Of a DNA stretch of 64,000 nucleotides, positions 58,818-64,000 are shown one piece after another. Location of the stretch: positions 29,877,977 to 29,941,976 of the forward strand of contig JAOANR010000012.1 of NCBI GenBank assembly GCA_030278955.1, in the 5' to 3' direction. The translations under genes and the position numbers were made by a program. The notes beneath the pieces are model-generated. The model was not told the origin of the DNA. It saw only the letters and a list, made by a program, of their open reading frames with translations, and ran no database searches. Positions within the stretch are counted from its first letter, which is position 1, and every line of letters starts with the position of its first letter. Source of the stretch: Hygrophila difformis (lineage: Eukaryota > Streptophyta > Magnoliopsida > Lamiales > Acanthaceae).

Positions 58818-59075
58818 CACTCTCCGTCCCAGCTAACGTGTCCTGTTTGACTTTTTGACACTGTTCATTGTTCTACTTTGACTCGATTTTATTTTATGTA
58901 TATATTTGAAAAAAATAGTCGAGTTGGGTCTTGTTAGAATCGTATAATCATGTGGTTTTAGAATATATATTTTACATAATTTTTTGTTGTACACATTTTG
59001 AGATATTAGCAGTTAAAAAGTGTATTGGATTGTGTGCAAAAGTGAAATAAGACAAGTTAAGTGGGACAGAGGGAG
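58818..59075. mobile_element. Stowaway MITE
   Basis: The left CACTCTCCGTCCCAGC and right (reverse) CTCCCTCTGTCCCACTT ends are flanked by TA (58816-58817, 59076-59077). The reverse-oriented core TCTTGTTAGAATCGTATAATC is at 58928-58948. Confidence 0.88.
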
Positions 59076-59184
59076 TAATTTATTGCTCCCGCAAAGTGAG
59101 ACTGTGAGAGGGGTTTGGGTTCACAAGTTTGAGTTACCTTGTTCGGAAAAAACGAGATTAGAACATCTCCGGATGGCATTATTA

Positions 59185-59242
59185 ATTGGGTGGGGGGGGG
59201 GGGGGGGAAGCATAAATAAATTTTTTTTTTTTGGGTGAAAGA

Positions 59243-59273
<31 letters not shown>

Positions 59274-59285
59274 AAAAAAAATTTT
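59185..59285. repeat. Poly-G and (AAAT)n simple repeats
   Basis: A G tract of about 17 lies at 59191-59208, then a T run (59221-59232), then about ten AAAT units to 59270 and an A tract. They lie 650 bp upstream of the transporter start. Confidence 0.85.
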
Positions 59286-59339
59286 GATGTTTATTTTTGT
59301 AAAAAGACTTTAAAAAATGGCCATTTTTTTACTTATTTA

Positions 59340-59894
59340 TTTTATCCTTGAGCTTGCTACTTCCCATATTTTCCCATAATACACATGACATGATCACATG
59401 ACAATTGACAAATTGCATATACACATTTGCACCTCCTTTCCACACTCCAGTTTCCACAATTCCTTCCACTATTGCATTCACCGCTTCCCTTCCCTTCCCT
59501 TCCCTCGAAAACCCCTCCTCCTCCCTCTCCTCTCCATTTCAAAAACTTCTCGATTCATGGATCCTAGATAAATCCATTTCTTCTCTTCTTGATTTTGGAA
59601 TTTGGATTATGTTACCCGCACGTGATTAGGTAAATTTTTCATCGCTTTTTTAACGGATCAAGATTTTTGGATTGCAATTTATTCGATTTTCGTTGCAGAT
59701 CCTTCATTTGATATGTAGTATTTTCCTGTTTTTTTCTCAATTTCAGCCGACTAAATTCTCGGACGAATCACGCGCTGTTCGATGCCATGAAGTAAATTTA
59801 ATTGAGCTGAATTCACTGTTTGTGGGTTCTCTAGTACTATCATCTTTGATATCATCGAAAAGGGTTGGAAAATTTTTTGTCTCTCGAGATTTAG
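59340..59894 (+). promoter_or_regulatory. Promoter and 5' leader of the transporter gene
   Basis: C/T-rich leader-like sequence lies at 59440-59540 (CCTTCCACTATTGC, CCCTTCCCTTCCC). A likely leader intron has donor TTAG|GTAAAT (59630) and acceptor GTTGCAG (59693-59699). An in-frame TAG directly precedes the start ATG, closing the frame upstream. Confidence 0.45.
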
Positions 59895-62534
59895 ATGGAT
59901 TTCAGCGGGAATTCAAGTCAGTATTTGAGGTTAGCTTTCCTGTTGTGCTTTCCTTCTTTTCTTTTTTCTTTTTCTTTTTTGTTTCTTTTTCTGGATTGTA
60001 CCGTACTGTTTCGTTGAATGGACCACCTCTTTCTGACAGATCCTCTTTACTGCATCATTTTTTCATCTGGGTAGATTCGTTTCTTACTGTCTTTTTCGAT
60101 TAAGGATTCTGATTTCTGAACAGACATTTATTTTCAACTGTTCTTCCGCCATTTTGCATTTTGATGTGTAATCCTTTGACTTGTCTCTTCTGTACGTTTC
60201 CTTTTCTGCATTTTTCCGAGAAATTTATCCTTCCCAGTGTGGTTTCAGTACCAATTAAATTTGAATCTTTAAAAGGATCCATGAACAACTGTTCATTTTT
60301 AGTTGATTAGCCTTTAGTACTACAATGGGATCTATCTTTAAATTATTGGAGCTGATTATATTTAATCACAATAATTTCAGTTTAATCTCGGCCTTGTCAT
60401 ATGGCGCTGCCTCAATGGCAATGGTTTTTATCAATAAAGCTGTGGTGATGCAGTATGCGGACTCGATGACCCTCCTTACTCTTCAGGTAGACCAAAATTT
60501 TACTTAGCATGTTTCTGCACACAGAAATGGTGTTTGTCTTTGAGAAGTTGCATTTCTCAGTCATTGACTTGACTAGTCTTTCGTTGTGTTGTTTGTGCTG
60601 ATATCAGCAACTGGTGACAACTTTGCTTATACACTTTGGTAGAGTAATGGGATACACACAAGCCAAGGGATTTAGTGTACAGACTGCGAAGAAACTTATA
60701 CTAGTTTCTTTATTCTACAATGCAAATGTCGCATTTGCACTAGCAAGCCTGAAAGGTGTAAATATCCCGATGTACATAGCCATCAAGAGGCTTACACCGC
60801 TAGCTGTACTCATAGCTGGATTCTTTTATGGAAAAGGAAGACCATCAACTCAGGTCTGTATGTCTTCAATTTAATTTAGATCTGTTCGGCCTTAATTATG
60901 TGGGGGGCAAAACTTTCTTGTTTTCTGATTGCAATTATGAGGAATGGTTAGTATTTTTGTTGCATGTCAGCAATTATCATTTGTAAAATTGTGGCTTGCA
61001 GTTCTTGTGAGATGCTTACTGTTATTATTTTGAGGAAATTGATGCTTATCGCTGCCACTGAACCAGTTTGCAGCACATAATTTTTATGATTGCAATGTGT
61101 GGTTACTCTACTGCTGCAAGAAATTGAGAGAAATGTATACGGAAGTTGTTTGCAGCAACTTACTGTGACCTGTTTCATGTTTAGTGCTTTGTCATTCTAC
61201 CTTGGCATTGATAATGTCGCATTTTTGGATATTGTAGTTATTTGTCTGAAGATAATTTTTAAGTGTTTCCCAATGGGCTTTTATTAGGTGACAAGTTTTG
61301 TGAATCCTTTTTTTGTTTCCAGGTCACTCTTTCTGTACTTCTGATTGGTGCTGGAGTTCTTATAGCAGCACTCGGTGATTTTTCCTTTGATCTTTTTGGA
61401 TATACCATGGCCTTCACTTCTGTTTTTTTCCAGGTATACTGTGGAATGTAATAGTACCACTAATATTTTTGGTTATATGGAGATTTTCTTTAGTAATGCT
61501 AATTTTCATTTGCAGACGATGTACCTGATATTGGTAGAAAAATCAGGTGCAGAGGACGGGCTTACCTCAATGGAAATCATGTTCTATAATGGCATTTTGT
61601 CATTGCCTTTTCTTCTATTCCTTATCATAGCTACTGGAGAATTTCCAAATTCATTGTCGGTATTATTTGCAAAGGTAAAATGTCAACACTTCCAACACTA
61701 GTTTTATATGAAATTCTTGAGCTATAGTTTCGAGCTCTAGATTTAAACCGAAAGTCATTTGATCTAGGTGCATTATTTTATTAAGACTTGTTAATTTTTT
61801 GGATATTTAAACAGAAAGAGGGGCAGCTTCAGTTGACAATATAATGAGGAAAAACATGCTTAAAATGGTTAGATAATGTGTCTTGGAGACTTCTATTTAG
61901 TATACTTCAACCGAATACAAGGCAACATACAATTTACTTAGTAGAGTCCTTGCAGCATATTGCACATAGTTGTTGAATACATCTATTTTGGTTTTTACTT
62001 ATTTCTAACACTTTATTTTGACAGAGCACCTCGCTACCATTTTTGGTGATTCTTATGCTTTCCCTGGTGATGGGTATCATCCTAAACTACACTATGTTCT
62101 GGTGTACTATTGTCAATTCTGCTTTAACCACTACCATCGTCGGAGTCCTCAAGGGAGTTGGTTCCACGGTATGCAACCTAACACTTCATTTTGGTGATTC
62201 GCTTTTAGATGAACAGCAAATTAGTCCTTTTAAAAAATGCTAAAAATTCCAACAAACTCATGAAAACCATAAAGGTTCAAGAAACCCTTGCTATGATGCA
62301 TTTCCTTCTTGCATAAAGAGCCCATTTAATTATCTGTCTAGCTTGACGATGCTTGTGTACTGCAAACAGACCCTCGGTTTTTTCCTACTGGGTGGGGTGC
62401 AAGTGCACGCGGTGAATGTCACAGGCCTGGTAATCAACACCATTGGTGGCGTATGGTATTCATTGGCGAAATATCAGCAGAAGAGGAACAAGTTGCCTAA
62501 GGTGATGTCGGAAGTGGGGACGTATCATAAATGA
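59895..62534 (+). CDS. Nucleotide-sugar transporter (UGNT1-like), seven coding exons
   Basis: A multi-pass membrane carrier of the drug/metabolite (NST/TPT) superfamily that moves a nucleotide sugar into the Golgi or ER lumen. From remembered similarity the closest Arabidopsis protein is UGNT1 (At4g32272), a UDP-N-acetylglucosamine transporter used for N-glycan maturation and sphingolipid glycosylation; the substrate here is inferred. Exons: 59895-59929, 60381-60486, 60608-60853, 61323-61433, 61516-61674, 62025-62168, 62370-62534; all GT-AG, joining in frame to 966 bp, 321 aa, the normal length. The first exon codes only MDFSGNSSQYL. Family signatures: ALSYGAASMAMVFINKA, NVAFALASLKGVNIPMYIA, RRLTPL-like KRLTPLAVLIAG, LGDFSFDLFGY, MYLILVEKSGAEDGL and TTTIVGVLKGVGSTTLGF. 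About ten hydrophobic segments are visible. A short Lys-rich tail ends the protein. Confidence 0.93.
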
Positions 62535-64000
62535 GACACGGTATGCAGTTTGGGGTGCATTTTTTGCCTGCAGGTATACAGATGGATTCACTTGAGTTTC
62601 TTTTATGATTTAAGCAGTCAGTAGCAGCAGCCTTAGCACAACAGCAACACAAAGGAAGCTTTGTTTGTTGGCTACTTAGAAAGGTCTATGATGTTTGTTT
62701 TACATACATCCTGGTATGTGTACACCACACCACTTGCAAAAAGAAATGAAAAGAAAGACATTTTTTTTAGCCTATTCGATTCTGTCATTACTCGTTGGTT
62801 ACCAGTTACCATGGAGTAAAGAAATCGCGCCATGATAACAAACTGCCTTTGATAAAAAAAAAAATTAAAAAGATAGATTTTGTAATGCCGTGAAGTTTCA
62901 TTTTTCGTTGAATATGCTTAGGGCAAGTACAAAAGCGAGGCTGACAATGGATCCGGGTAGACTGAATGTGATGAAATACATGTTTTTCAATCATTGATCG
63001 CAAAAACATCAATAATAATGACATTCGGTGAATATTGATCACAAAACATCAATAATGATCACAGTATATAGTAAACAAATTCATTCAGCACTCCAACCGA
63101 ACCGTACTAGATTAATAAAAGGGTTTGGATAGTGTGCTAAATGTGTTGGGTATTTATTGGTGTTTGGGTTGTATTTTCCACAGATACAAGCACTCCTCTT
63201 CAGCACTTAAGCACCTGCTAATTCAGCTTCCAAACCAAATCTCATACTGTATAAAATACCTAGTACTTCTTTAAAGCATCGAATGGTAAATATGAAAATT
63301 AATAAATTGACATTTTCTATTTGTTTGGGAAATCATCAAAATAAGCTCATTTAAATTCCTCAAAACAAGTTACATCAATTTTCTAAGACACAAACGAAAA
63401 ATAATAAAGAAAACAAAAAATTTTTAAAAAAACAAAAAAAAAAAAAACAAAAACAAACCAAATACAAGAAAATATTCGTGAAGAATATTTTAAACTAAGT
63501 TAAAAGAATATTTGCAAACATCTCTCTCAGAATCAAGAAGGTAAGAACTGAACCTCAACATAGAAATGAAAGACTACTTTGACATAAATTTTTTCCCAAA
63601 TAAAGAAGTCAAGGACAAAACTTCAACATTGTCTTTCGCACATTAGTCTAACAAAAAATTTTGTAGGCAGTTTCTTAACTAGGATTTCTCACATGATCAA
63701 CATTTTCTTCCAAACAATATTCTAACTAAAATATCCATAGACAATTCATCACCAAAGATTTCTCACATATGCACAACATTGACTTCTACACGAAAATTTC
63801 CATAGGAAATTCCTTACCCAGATGATTTCTCATATTATTCGATGAAACTTAAGAACGGAAACATAGAGGAGGCCCAGGAGGAGACCGATCGAGATTTCTA
63901 GATTAAACTCAACGCACTGTTGAGTTAGAGAGATAGAGAGAGACAAAATCTTTTTCAAAAAGAGAGTTGCATGTTATTATGAATACAGATTAAATTTTTT
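62535..64000. other. Transporter 3' flank and spacer
   Basis: The 3' untranslated region should lie in about 62535-62800. Beyond it no gene is visible. Noted: an A tract at 62857-62867, an A-rich tract at 63410-63460 and a GA-rich stretch at 63928-63945. Confidence 0.5.

Noticed and set aside
59672..60103. 143-codon frame upstream of the transporter
   Set aside because: It runs through a proposed splice acceptor, the real first exon and intron sequence. It has T-rich, biased content and no family likeness.
60325..60507. ATG at 60325 as transporter start
   Set aside because: It would begin inside an AT-rich intron end. The exon at 59895-59929 gives a better N-terminus, with consensus splice sites and an in-frame stop just upstream.
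1..64000. CRISPR arrays, bacterial operons or host-type tRNA/rRNA genes
   Set aside because: The tandem repeats have no regular unique spacers. B-box sequences all belong to SINEs with A-rich tails. The genes are intron-bearing plant genes.

Overview
This looks like nuclear DNA from a flowering plant, most likely a eudicot. It is AT-rich, its genes are interrupted by many GT-AG introns, and the three intact host genes match plant families. The space between genes is packed with plant transposon types: Stowaway, Tourist, hAT and Mutator-like MITEs, tRNA-derived SINEs, Helitron ends and an LTR element. The species cannot be fixed from the sequence. Exons below were joined by hand from splice signals, reading-frame continuity and family knowledge; no search was run.

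Layout. 1-13280: no host gene; many MITEs and SINEs, a 22-bp tandem array and a GAT-rich composite repeat. 13281-19428: a four-layer nest, each layer with its own target-site duplication: a Mutator-like MITE holds a gag-only LTR retrotransposon, which holds a second Mutator-like fold-back MITE, which holds a Stowaway MITE. 20477-31590: a PIF/Harbinger-type element (TTA duplication) holds a 9.8-kb Mutator-like element (MULE). The MULE has an apparently intact three-exon transposase of 846 codons, a fragment of the cytosolic ribosomal protein eL15 gene inside an inverted repeat, and a 2.5-kb field of degenerate hairpin-forming repeats. 31591-37371: MITEs, SINEs and AT-rich spacer. 37372-40640 (minus): organellar phenylalanyl-tRNA synthetase, ten coding exons, 427 aa. 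42351-43398: a Helitron 3' end followed by a broken PPR gene. 46133-47185: a hAT-type MITE. 47579-54456 (plus): MYND-type ubiquitin-specific protease, eleven coding exons, 788 aa, with an upstream ORF whose stop codon touches the main start. 55215-59075: SINE and Stowaway/Tourist MITEs. 59895-62534 (plus): nucleotide-sugar transporter like UGNT1, seven coding exons, 321 aa. The rest is intergenic.

The host genes are unrelated housekeeping genes: organellar translation, deubiquitination and Golgi nucleotide-sugar transport. The most unusual content is inside the MULE: transposase, captured eL15 exon, structured repeats, and GTCGAC-rich blocks at both ends and in the middle.
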